Shown: in pieces, positions 46,288 through 57,089 of the stretch
Numbering within the stretch: the stretch's first letter is position 1
Layout: the number at the start of each line of letters is the position of its first letter
Assembly: GCF_022682495.2 (NCBI RefSeq)
Contig: NC_071392.1
Coordinates: forward strand, 133,485,318 to 133,549,317
DNA length: 64,000 nucleotides
Origin: Desmodus rotundus
Taxonomy: Eukaryota > Chordata > Mammalia > Chiroptera > Phyllostomidae
Direction: 5' to 3'
Translations under genes and position numbers: made by a program
The notes under the pieces: model-generated
The model's database searches: none
Told to the model about the DNA's origin: nothing
The model's input: the letters and a program-made list of their open reading frames with translations, nothing else

Positions 46288-48219
46288 CTTTTTTTAAAAA
46301 GTATATTTTATTGATTATGATATTACAGTTGTCCTATTCTTTCTTTCTTCCCTTTCTCTCCCTTCCTCCACCCTGCACCTTCCCACCAACACTCCCCCAA
46401 CCCTTACTTCATGTCCATGGGTCATACGTATATAAGTTCTTTGGCTTCTCCATTCCCTGTACTATTCTTAACTCTACCCTGTCTATTTTGTACCTACCAA
46501 TTATGCTTCTTAGTCCCTGTACCTTTCCTCCATTTTCCCCTCTACCCCTCCCCACTGATAACCCACCATATGATCTCCATTTCTGTGATTCCGTTCCTGT
46601 TCTACTTGTTTGCTTAGCTTGTTTTTGTTTTTGTTTTTTAGGTTTGGTTGTTGATAGTTGGTGAGTTTGTTGTCATTTTACTGTTCATAGTTTGGATCTT
46701 CTTCTTTTTCTCGGATAAGTCCATTTCACATTTCATATAATAAGGGCTTGGTGATGATGAACTCCTTTAACTTTACCATATCTGGAAAGCATTTTATCTA
46801 CCCTTCCATTTTAAATGATAGCTTTTCTGGATAGAGGTTGTTGCCTTTCATAACTTGGAATACTTCTGCCCAGCTCCTTCTTGCCTATAAGATTTTTTTT
46901 GAGAAATTAGCTGATAATCTTATGGGCACTCCTTTGTAGGTAACTGTCTCCTTTTCTCTTGCTGCTTTTAAAATTGTCTCCTTATCTTTAACCTTGGGTA
47001 ACTTAATTATGATGTGCTTTGGTGTGTGCTTCCTTGGGTCCAATTTCTTTAGGGCTTTCTGAGCTTCCTGGACTTCCTGGAAGTCTGTTTCATTTGCCAG
47101 ATTGGGGAAGTTCTTCATTATTTTTTCAAATAAGTTTTCAATTTCTTGGTCTTCCTCTTCTCCTTCTGGCACCCATATGATTCGGATATTGGAACACTTA
47201 AAGTTGTCCCAAAGGTTCCTAAGCCTCTCCTCATTGTTTTGAATTCTTGTTTCTTCATTGTGTTCTAGTTGAATGTTTATTTCTTTCTTATGCTCCATAT
47301 CATTGATTTGAGTCCTGGTTTCCTTCCCTTCACTGTTGGTTCCCAGTACATTTTCCTTTATTTCACTTTGCATAGCCCCCACTTTTTCCTCTATTTTGTG
47401 TCTGCACTCAACCATTTCTGTGAGCATCCTGATTACCAGTGTTTTGAACTGTGCATCTGATAGGTTGGCTATCTCTTCGTCACTTAGTTCTTTTTTCTGG
47501 AGTTTTGATCTGTTCTTTCACTTGGGCCATATTTCTTTGTCTGTTATGTAGTAAGGGGTGGAGGCTTAGATATTCACCAGGGTGGGCAACCCATGTTGCT
47601 GTGTTGTGGTGCTGTATGTGGGGGAGAGTTCTGAGAGGGAACAATGCTACTTGCTTGCTTCTTGCCTGGTTTTCAGTCATTTCCCCCGCTACCCACAAGC
47701 AAATTGGGCCCTCTGGTGCTGATTCCAAAGTAGGTTGGTTTGTGTATGTTCCAGGACCCCCATGGGTCTCTCCAACGAACTCTCCTGTGTGACTGAGAGT
47801 CTCTCCAGCTGCTGCAATCCTCACAGGTTTTTACAGCCAGAGGTTTTGAGGCTTTAGTTTCCTGTGCTGGAATCCTGGGTTGTGTTGCCTGTCTTCCCAG
47901 TTGTTAGCTCCCAGTTGTTCCTCCTGGCTTATCTGCATGTGAATGTGGGACCGCCCAGTCTGCCAGCTGCCACCTTGCCCAACCTGGTCTGTCACTTTGC
48001 TGCATGTCCTATCCACCCTGACTGCCTATCTCTGCCCTCCTACCATTCTGGATGAATGTTTCTTCTGTAACTCCTTGGTTGTCAGACTTCCATACAGTTT
48101 GATTCTCTGGCAGTTCTGGTTGTTTTTCTGTTCTTAAATTTGTTGTTGTCCTTGTTTAGGTTGTTTGAGGAAGGAAAATGTATCTACCTGTGCCTCCATC
48201 TTGGCTGTAAGTCTCTTAT
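46288..48219 (-). mobile_element. HAL1-like element 2 (ORF1 only), near-complete
   Basis: The 5' end near 48215 reads 'acttacagccaagatggagg'. A GC-moderate 5'UTR runs to 47531, ORF1 to about 46725, then directly a 3'UTR with 'aacaaaaacaaaaacaagct', 'gaatggagaagccaaagaac' and a terminal 'gacaactgtaatatcataat' plus A-rich tail. It is flanked by GGCATTTTCTCT (46276-46287) and GGCTTTTTCTCT (48220-48231), an 11/12 target-site duplication. Length is about 1.93 kb. No ORF2 sequence is present, so mobilisation would need ORF2 protein from an L1. Confidence 0.87.
46725..47530 (-). pseudogene. HAL1-like ORF1, best preserved copy
   Basis: Start ATG at 47530 (MAQVKEQIKTPEK), lost to a +1 shift in an A run after about 12 codons. 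An open run of 180 codons then spans 47427-46885. It holds a charged coiled-coil part (MLTEMVECRHKIEEKVGAMQ), the RRM-like part (SNIRIIWVPEGEEEDQEIEN, 'FPNLA') and the C-terminal domain (PKHIIIKLPKVKDKETILKA, 'YKGVPIRLSANFS'). A further frame break near 46885 and a TAG at 46801-46799 precede the final motif KLKEFIITKPLLYEM near 46730. The layout is that of a full-length L1 ORF1 family protein, so the ORF1 is not itself truncated. Confidence 0.85.
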
Positions 48220-48437
48220 GGCTTTTTCTCTGTGGGCCCGTGGTGAGAGAGACAGAGGTCTTTGGTATCCCCTTCTCTTTTTTAAGGATACCAGTACTAC
48301 TAAATAAGGGCACCACCTTTATGACTTCATTTAATCCCAATTACCTTTTTAAAGGCTCTATCTCTAAAATAATCACATTTAAGATTAGGCTTTCAGTTGA
48401 TTAATTTGGGGGGGAGGACACAACTCAGTCCATAACA

Positions 48438-48654
48438 AACCATTTTCTGCAAAGGTTGAGCCAGGCGCACCCTGGTGATTTGGGAAGAATTAAGGGTAGT
48501 TTCATCTTCAACCAAAATAATTACCTCATTGATTTCTTTCTCAACTAATCAAAACTGGATTTGTATAGGTTTTCAAATTTGCAAGGGGTCTTCCTGAATG
48601 AATTGCTAAAAATAGAAGTTTCTTTAAAGCATTGGGAATGCTTTATGACACAGT
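48438..48654. other. Unique DNA
   Basis: Nothing recognised. Confidence 0.3.
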
Positions 48655-48925
48655 AGTCATGGGCACATATTGTTATACATTTGTTAAAACCCATAGAATG
48701 TACAACACAAGGAGTGAAACTTACTGTAAAGTTTGGACTTTAGTTAATAATAATGCATTGATATGTGATCATCAATTATAACAAATATACCACACTAATG
48801 ATAATAATAAAAGAAACTGTAGGAAGGGAGAGGCTATTGGGAACTATACATTTTGGTCAAACTTGCTAAAGTTTTACAAAGATTCTATAAATCTTTTTCT
48901 AAAAATTCTCTTAAAAAATAAAGTC
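48655..48925 (+). mobile_element. L1MB-type LINE 3' end
   Basis: 'aacccatagaatgtacaaca', 'aaggagtgaaacttactgta', 'atcaattataacaaatatac' and 'ttaaaaaataaagtct' match the 3' end of old L1MB/MC elements. A VES SINE is inserted in its tail. Confidence 0.75.
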
Positions 48926-49115
48926 TATGGTCCTGGCTTAGTGGATTGAGCATGGGCCTGTGAACCAACGTGTCAACAATTTGATTCCCAGTCAGGGCAC
49001 ATGCCTGAGTTGCAGGCCAGGTCCCCAGTTGTGGGAGTATGAGAGGCAACCACACGCTGATGTTTCTTTCTCTCTCTCTAAAAATAAAAAAATAAAATCT
49101 TAAAAAAAAAGTCTA
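48926..49115 (+). repeat. VES SINE
   Basis: Head 'tcctggcttagtggattgag', middle 'gattcccagtcagggcacat' and 'gcctgagttgcaggccaggt', then 'gaggcaaccacacgctgatg' and the A-rich tail 'aaaaataaaaaaataaaatc'. Bases at the very 5' end are lost or altered (gctggtgt is missing). It lies between an L1MB tail and an L1 5' end. Confidence 0.88.
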
Positions 49116-52044
49116 CTGGAGATCCAAGATGCTGGCAGAGTAGGTGGAAGCTGCACTTGCCTCCTAGAATCAAATTGGAATTACCACTAAAACATAGAAA
49201 AATCAACCTGAATAATCAACCAAAATGAGGTGAACAGAAGTCTTACAACCAAGAAGCAGCCACATTGAGAGTGGAAGGAAGAACAGAGAATGGAAAAGGG
49301 CTAGCTCCAAAAATTCTCCCTGAGGAGTGTGGAGACTGAACATCACATTGTGCTCCCTAGCTCAGAGCACCTATATAACATCTAGCTGTGAAAATCAATT
49401 GAGATTCTGTCCACTAGGAAGAGACTAAAGTCTGCTAAAGATGCAAGCACCCTCTTAAAGGGCCAACACACAAAATATCATATGCAACCACTCACCCTGG
49501 GTTTTGGTGCAAGGAGGGCAGAGCAGACTAGAGTCTCATGAAGAAACACTGGGGTTCATGGTTCTGGAGAGAAAACTGAAGGGACAGCCACTGGGATTCC
49601 TGTGCTAGGTCTGTCTCCCACATAGCAGATATCAACTTTCTTGGGTTGAACACTCCTTTTTTTATGGCAACAGCCCAGGGGCATGCAATAGCCTCACCAT
49701 CTGGACTCCCTATCACCCTACCTTGTGGATGTCACACCCTATTGAGGAGTCAGCTGCCTGGGCAGGGGTGTAGAGGTCTGGGCAGATTCATACTGTGTCA
49801 ATGACTGAGTTGTGTGACTCTGGGGTGGGGGCTACTCCTCCCTGCTTCTCCCAAGCCTGACTGGTGCTTCCTCTCATGGGAGATCTACTAGCTTCATGCT
49901 CCTGACTCCTGGTGGCCCTGCCCTGCTGAGCTCAAGCTCTGGCAGAATCTGGGACAGACTGCGTTTTGTGGCTCTATGACGGGGGCAATTTTTCCCTTGC
50001 ACTACCAACCAGTGCAAAGCCCTCCATTCACATGGTCAAATCTCAGCCTGTTTGAGACTGATAAACTCTGCTGGACTCATCCTGATGATTTCCTGAGACC
50101 CTTCCACAAAGGTTTGTGGGTACCTGGCAGGTGGCAGCCAGATTTGTTATACACTGGGACTTTTGCTGGTTGGCATAAGATTTAACACTGACACGGGGAT
50201 TGAATCTGTATCAATCTGGTGATCATCACTCACTCCTACCTGGTGACTCCCTGAGAACCCTCCTCATGAAACTTGAGTACTGCAAGAGGCTCTTTCAGTG
50301 ACTGGGACTAACAAGCAGCTGGCAGGTGGAGGCAGGTGGAGGAAGATTTCAGGGTGTCTTGGCCCATCCCATGCATACCCAGGCAAAAGAGAGGCAGCCA
50401 CAAACTGTGGATTGCTTGGTAGTTCCAAATAGGTTGCAAGGGATAGTCACAGGCAGTGTCTGACATTGACCTGCACCACATTTCCTCCCAAGAAGCTCCA
50501 GAACCAATAAGCCAAGTGGCCATCTTCAGACAACATCAGAGCAGGATCCAATTAGCTTCACAAGAGGCATATTCCAAAAAGAGATCTTGACAGGCACCAG
50601 ACCCTGCTTAGGGGAATTCTACTTACTATGGTCAGCACCTACACAGCAGCTGATACTGTGTCTGAGGTTGATCCTTACAGTTAGCCAGCCCATTTGTGCA
50701 TGGTTCAAACCCATGCACCAATGGACCAGCAGCTATCAAGACTCAATTACAGCAGGAGGGCTCATATAACATACACAAGGGACATTCCTGGAGCACCCAG
50801 CTCAGGTAATCAAAGAGACTGCACCCCCCAATCCTAACAGGTCACCTACTACATAAGGTCACCTACCAAGATGGGAGACATAATAGATCTGCACAATACA
50901 TAAAGTCAAACACAAAGAGGCAGCCAAAATGAGGAGATAAAGAAACATGCCCCTAATGAATGAACAGGAGAAAGCTCTAGAAAAAGAGCTAAATGCAATA
51001 GAGACAAGCAATTTACCGGATATAGAGTTAAAAAAAATGGCTATAAGGATGCTTAAGGAACTTATGAGATCTACAGGGAACATAGTAAAAACTACAATAG
51101 CATGAAAAAAATACAAATCATAAAAAAGAACCAATCAGAAATAAAGAATACAATATCTAAAATGAAGAATAATCTAGAAGAATAGGCTGTCTACAAGAGA
51201 ACCACCTCACAATGAAAGAAACCCAAAGATTAAAAGTGAAGACATGAAAAAGATATATTTCATGAAAATGGAAATTTTTAAAAAGCTGGGTAGTAATACT
51301 TATATCTGACAAAATAGACTTTAAAACAATGGCTATGGTAAGGGAAAAGAATGACACTACATAATGATAAAGGGATCAATTCAACAAAAGAATATAACCT
51401 TTATAAACATTTATGCATCCAACAAAGGAGCACCTAAATATGGAAAGCAAATATTGATGGACAAAGAGGGAGAGATTGACAGTATTTCAGTCATCGTAGG
51501 GGATGTCAACACCCCATTGACATCAGTTAATAGATCTTCTACACATAAAATCAACATGGAAAAAGTGGCCCTGAATGACCCACTAGACTAGATGGATTTT
51601 ATTGATATCTTCATAGCATTTCACCCCAAAGCAGTAGAATATACATTTTTTCAAGTGCACATGGAACATTTTTTAGGATAGACCACATGTTAGGATGCAA
51701 ACCAAGTCTCAATAAATTTAAGAATATTGAAATTTATCAAGCATCTTCCCTGACCATAATGGTATGAAACTAGAAATCAATCACAAACACACACACAAAA
51801 TTGAAAAACACACAAAATCATGGAGGTTAAATAGCATGTTATTAAACAATGAATGGATCAAAAACAAGATCAAGGAAGAAATCAAAAGATACCTTGAAAC
51901 TAATGAAAATGAGAACACAACAATTAAAAATCTGCGGGATACAGCAAAAGCAGTCCTAAGAGTGAAATTCATAGCATTACAGGCCTACCTTAACACATAA
52001 GAACAATCTGAAATAAACAATCTAACTTTACACTTAAAGGAACT

Positions 52045-52190
52045 TGATAAGGGGAAGGTCATCAAGGAACATGTATAAAGAACCCATGGACAAAGCCAAA
52101 GTGGGTTAGGATTGAGGGTGGGGCAAGAGAGAGTGGTAGGGAGAAAATGGAGACAACTGTACTTGAACAACAATAAGAAAAAGAACAACA
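52045..52190 (+). mobile_element. L1 3'UTR fragment nested in older L1 ORF2
   Basis: 'aagaacccatggacaaagcc', G-rich stretch and 'gacaactgtacttgaacaac' followed by 'aataagaaa', inserted where the host ORF2 should read 'aaggaacttgataa..gaacaacaaagc'. Young-type 3' end, so it came after the host L1. Confidence 0.82.
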
Positions 52191-54302
52191 AAGCCTAAAA
52201 TGAGTAGATGTAAATAATATAGCTAAGAGCAGAAATAAACAAAATATTGTCTAAAAAACTAATGCAAAGATCAATAAAACCAAGAGCTTTTTTTAAAAAA
52301 GATAAACAAGATTGATAAACTTTTAACTTGACTCATAAAGAAAAAAAGAGTGAGGGCTCAAATAAATGAAATCAGAAGTGAAAGAGGAGAAGTAACAACT
52401 GACACATACACACAAAACATACCAAAGATTGTAAGAAAATATCATGAACAACCATATGCCAACAAATTGGACAATCTGAATAAAATGGATAAATTCCTAG
52501 AAACATATAATCTTTCAAAACTGAATCAGGAAGAATCAGGGAATCTGAATAGACTGATTACAACTAATGACATTGAAGCAGTAAATTAAAAATAAAACCC
52601 CCAAACCCTCCCAACAAACAGAAGTCCTGGACTGGGTGGTTTCACAGGTGATTTTTACCAAACATTCAAAGAAGAACTAAAACCTATTTTATCAAGCTAT
52701 TTCAAAAATTGAAGAGGAAGAAAGAATCCCAAGTTCATTTCATAAGGCCAGCATTATCCTAATTCCAAAACCAGACAAAGATACTACAAAGGAAGAAAAT
52801 TACGGGCCAATATGTCAGACGAATATAGATACCAAAATCCTCAACAAAATATTAGCAAACCAGATCCAGCAATATAGTAAAAAAGATTGTACACCAGGAT
52901 CAAGTGGGATTTATTCTGGGGATGCAAAGTTGGTACAATATTTGTAAATCAATGAACATGATACACCACAAAAAACAAAATGAACAATAAAAATCACAAG
53001 GTTTTATCACTAGATTCAGAAAAAGAATTTGATAAAATCCAGAAGCGACTTATGAGAAAAACTCTCAGCAAAGTGGCAATGGAGGAAACATACCTTGACA
53101 TAATAAAGGCCATCTATGACAAACCTACGGCCAACATCATACTGAATGGACAAAGACTAAAAGCGTTTTCCTTAAGATCAGGACCAAGACAGGGAAGTCA
53201 GCTTTCACCACACTTATTCAACAAGTCTTAGCTACAACAATCCAATAACAAGAAGAAATAAAAGTATCCAAGTTGGAAAAAAAATAGTAAAACTGCCACT
53301 CTTTGCAGATGACATGATTGTGTATATGGAGAACCCTGAAGATTTCACCAAAAAATGGTTAGAATTGATAAATGAATTCAGTAAAGTAGCAAGATACAAA
53401 ATATATATCCAGAAATCCATTGTATTTTTGTATATCCATAATGAACTATCATAAAGGAAAACTAAGAAAACAATCTAATATTCAATTGCATCAAAAATAC
53501 CTAGGAAATAAATTTACCTAAGGATGTAAAAGAGCTGCACTTCAAAAATTAAAAGACACTGAAGAAAGAAACTGAGGAAGATGCAAATAAATGGAAGCAT
53601 GCACTGTGCTCATAGATAGGAAGAATTAACATCATTAAAATGTCCATGTCACCCAAAACAATCCATAGATTCGACCCAGTCCATAACAAGACATCAATGG
53701 CATATTTCACAGAACTAAAACAAATCTTCCAAAAACTTATGTGGAAACACAGAAGACTCTGATCAGCAACAGCAATCTTGAGAAAGAACAAATATGGAGG
53801 AATCATGCTACCTGATATCAAACTATAATAAAAGGTCATAGTAATTAAGATAGTATGGTTCTGGAACAAAAATGGACATATAGATCAATGGAACAGAAGA
53901 GCAAGCCCAGATAAACCCCTACCTATATGGTCAATTAATATTTTACAAAGGAGGCAAGAACATACAATAAGGTAAAGACAGACTCTTCAGTAAATGGTGT
54001 TGAGAAAATTGGACAGATACATGCAACAAAGATGAAACTAGACCATCTTATTACACCATACACAAAAATATACTCAAAATGGGTCAAAGACTTAAATGTA
54101 AGTCACAAAATCATAAAAATTCAAGAAAAAAAACATAGGCAGTAAAATCTTGGACATTTTTGTAGCATTTTTTTTTCTGATATATCTCCTTCTGCAAGGG
54201 AAACAAAAGAAAATATGAACAAATGGGACTACATCAAACTAAAAGTTTTTGCACAGCAAAAGAAACCATCAACAAAATAAAAAGACAACACACTGAATGG
54301 GA

Positions 54303-55094
54303 TGTTAGGAGCCGTCCCACCTGGTTTCAGGGACTGTAGCCTTTGTCCCACTGCTAGAGCTAAGTGAAAAGGCCTTGGGGACATGAACCACTAAGGAGAC
54401 AGGACATTACCTCCCTGCAGGAACGTGGCCCCTGTCTCCCTCACCTCCCCCTGCTTGGCCTGGGTAGATGACTGGTTAGCAACTGAAGGGTAAGATCTCT
54501 CAAAAGAGGAGGGACAACCTAAGACAGACACTGTCACAAAGGGCCATCAGGGAAGGACTTAGGGGTCTTCAGAGAAGGGGAAGAAAGACCCTCTCTCCTT
54601 AGCTTTGTCATAGCCTGAGTCCTCAGTCTTTCTGCAAATGTCTCTGAGTCTCTTGTCTGCTTTGCTCTCCCTGCCTGACTCAGCCTGGGAACTATGCCAA
54701 GAGGCAGCTGTGACCTTGTACTGAAACAGACCGCTCCTGGGGGTGAGTCTGGACACAGTAAGAATATACATTGTTTCCTTTGAGGCTTGCTCTGCCCTGT
54801 TGCTATGAAACAGACACTTGAGCTAAAGCCAACCCTGACCTGAGACAATCCCTGTGTTTCTTCAATTATTATCTGTAAATGATGTCAGTAGCATCTTGAG
54901 CACTGGTTGATGAGCTTTATGTGCATCTCTGTGTGACCTGAACTCAATAAAAATGTAGGGAAGAAGGTGTTCAGGACATTTCTCCTTTGAGGGACTGGTC
55001 ACCTTTCCTCCCCAAGCAAATCACCTGTTGGGCATTTTTATTTCTCATTTGCAACAAGCCAGGGGAGTTCTGTGGGTGGAGCACCCCCATCAAG
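54303..55094 (+). repeat. Solo LTR nested in older L1
   Basis: The foreign block begins TGTTAGGAGCCGTCCC and runs about 790 bp to '..cacccccatca', replacing nothing in the host L1, which reads '..actgaatggga' before and 'tgggatagcatatttg' after. AATAAAA at 54946-54952 lies 145 bp from the end, as expected for a plus-strand LTR with R and U5 after it. TGGGA flanks both sides (54298-54302, 55095-55099). If the LTR ends at CA (55092) the duplication is imperfect, so the class is uncertain, though the TGTTAGGAGCCG start is reminiscent of class II (ERVK-like) LTRs. No internal viral genes are present. Confidence 0.72.
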
Positions 55095-56137
55095 TGGGAT
55101 AGCATATTTGCCAGTAATACATCTGAAAAGGGGTTAATATACAAATTAATAAATAACTTATAAAACTCAACACCAAAATACAAAACAATCCAATTATAAA
55201 TGTACAAAGGACCTCAGTAGACACTTCTCAAAAGAGGACATACAGATGGCCAATAGATATATGAAAATATACTCAATATCACTAATCATCAAGGAAATGC
55301 AAATTAAAACCACAGTGAGATATCACCTCACATCTGTCAGAATGGCTATCATCAATAAATCAAAAAACAAGTATTGGTAAGGATGTAGAGAAAAAGAAAC
55401 CCTCATGCTCTGTTGGTGGGAATGCAGATTAGTGCAACCACTTTGGAAAAAAGAATGGAGTTTCCTCAAAAAATTCAAAATGGAACTGTCTTATGACTCA
55501 ACAATTCCACTTCTGGGAATTTATCAGAAAAATCCTGGACCACCAATTCGGAAGAAAACATGCACACCTATGTTCATTGTAGCATTTTTTACAATGGCCA
55601 AGATTTGGAAGCAGCCTGAGTGTCAGTAGATGAATGGATAAAAAAGCTGTGGTACATTTATACAATGGAATACTAGTTGGCCATAAAAAAGGAAATGTTA
55701 CCTATCGTGATAACATTGATGGATCTGGAGAGTATTATGCTAAGTGAAATAAGCCAGTCAGAGCAAGGCACATACCATATGATTTCACTTGTATGTGGAA
55801 TCTAATGTATAAAACACAGTTATAGATTAAAAATGCAGACTGACATCTGTCAGAGGGGAATGCGGTGGGGGGACTGGGTGAGGAAGGTGATGAATTAGGC
55901 AAAAAGTAAAAACTTATAGACACAGACAGTAGTATAGTGATTACAAGAAGGAAAGCGGGTAGAGGGGGATATAAGAGGGTAATGGGGGGATAAATGCTGG
56001 TAGAAAGAGACTTGAGTTTGGATGGTGAATACACAATACAATATACAGATAATGTATTATAGAATTGTACATTTGAAACCTATATAATTTTATTAACCAA
56101 TGTCACCTCAATTAATCAAAATTTAAAAAATAAAGTC

Positions 56138-57089
56138 TATTAATTTAAAAATGAAGAAACAAAATGCATGGTGTTGAATACAGCAAAGGTGGAAAAATTT
56201 TGTTTTAGTTCCTAGAAATTGGTGCAGTACATGCTGCCGCTGATCTATCCTTACTCCCTTGGCCCTCCCCACTACTCACATGCCCATCCCCTGGCTTCAA
56301 TCTGCAATACCTGCTCCCCTTTGCTGGGGAATTTTCTGACACATGGTGTTGTGTAGCAGGCAGAGAGTCCTAGGAAGCTAAATTCTACTCCCCTGGGAAC
56401 AAGCTTTAAATAATGCTGGGGAGGTGTGGGTGAAGGGATGCCAGGTCCCATGTCCCCAGGGCACAGAGTCATTCACAAGCTCTACACTGTCTCCCGGGGC
56501 TCCCAGAGGGATGAAGCCCCATCGTTCACTAACTACAGGAACCTGCTTTCTTAATGCCCCCTTTATCGACTCTCTTTCTATCCTTGGTTCTCTTCCCCAG
56601 TGCTCTCCTAATGTCTTCTTAATACACTGCCAATTACCATCTCCCATTCGCATCAGTATCTGCAACAAAAGCAAACGCAGGCATGGATTTCTGCTTGTTG
56701 GATCCCATTTCCCATAATTTTTGAAAGAGACCAAAAGTAGACTCATGTGTGCTGCTTAACTAAGTATCTGCAGACATGTAGAAGCCATCCTCTTAAGCAT
56801 CTCTGATAGGTGGTAACATTAGAGACTTACTATCAGATGTGAATTTACTGAATCAAAAAGGTCTGTAGGAATCTTAGGATAGAGTGATTACAAATTTCTG
56901 TTTCATGCAGGTGATTATATTTACAAGGTAGAAAAACTACACACCCACCTCATCAGCTATTTTTGAGCCACAGAAAGACATTGAAGTGCAGTATTTGTTC
57001 TACACAACAGGGTTCTTGCTTACTTTATCACTGGCATAATCATTCTAAGGCCAGTGAAAGCTGAATAAAGTATTAGCAAAGTGGTCATC
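56138..57089. other. Unique DNA, no gene seen
   Basis: Overlapping open frames on both strands (56272-56746) have no family match and no paired splice signals. No repeat recognised. Confidence 0.35.

Larger units (their letters stand above)
46097..48437 (-). repeat. MLT1-type MaLR LTR split by a HAL1-like element
   Basis: On the minus strand the 5' half (48437-48220) reads 'tgttatggactgagttgtgt', 'ggtaattgggattaaatgaa' and 'tactggtatcc'. The 3' half (46287-46097) reads 'ggctgtctacaaaacaagaa', 'agaggcgtcaccagaaac' and 'agaactatgataaattatgt'. Together they follow the MLT1 LTR order with the polyadenylation region degraded. The element at 46288-48219 interrupts it. Confidence 0.75.
51190..55780 (+). 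pseudogene. Older L1 ORF2 pseudogene
   Basis: In order: endonuclease C-part ('TFINIYASNKGAPKYGKQIL', then 'VGDVNTP' near 51500), post-endonuclease region (51764-52000), RT fingers ('YNLSKLNQEESGNLNRLITT' near 52510), '[13 protein letters not shown]' near 53000, '[12 protein letters not shown]' near 53185 (the usual G-C-P is altered), 'FADDM' at 53302, thumb, then the C-terminal '[15 protein letters not shown]' near 55410. The reading frame is broken many times and two insertions lie within it, so it cannot make protein. Confidence 0.85.
49119..56137 (+). mobile_element. Older L1, near full length with internal deletion and nested insertions
   Basis: A 5'UTR (from 49119, 'gatccaagatgctggcagag') runs to about 50930. 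A short ORF1 N-terminal relic (50935-51180) then jumps straight into ORF2 endonuclease sequence near 51185, so most of ORF1 and the start of ORF2 are deleted. ORF2 continues to about 55780 with many stops. RT motifs remain, including F-A-D-D coded at 53302-53313. It is interrupted by an L1 3' fragment (52045-52190) and an LTR (54303-55094). The 3'UTR ends 'gaattgtacatttgaaacct' and 'taaccaatgtcacctcaatt'. Confidence 0.88.
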
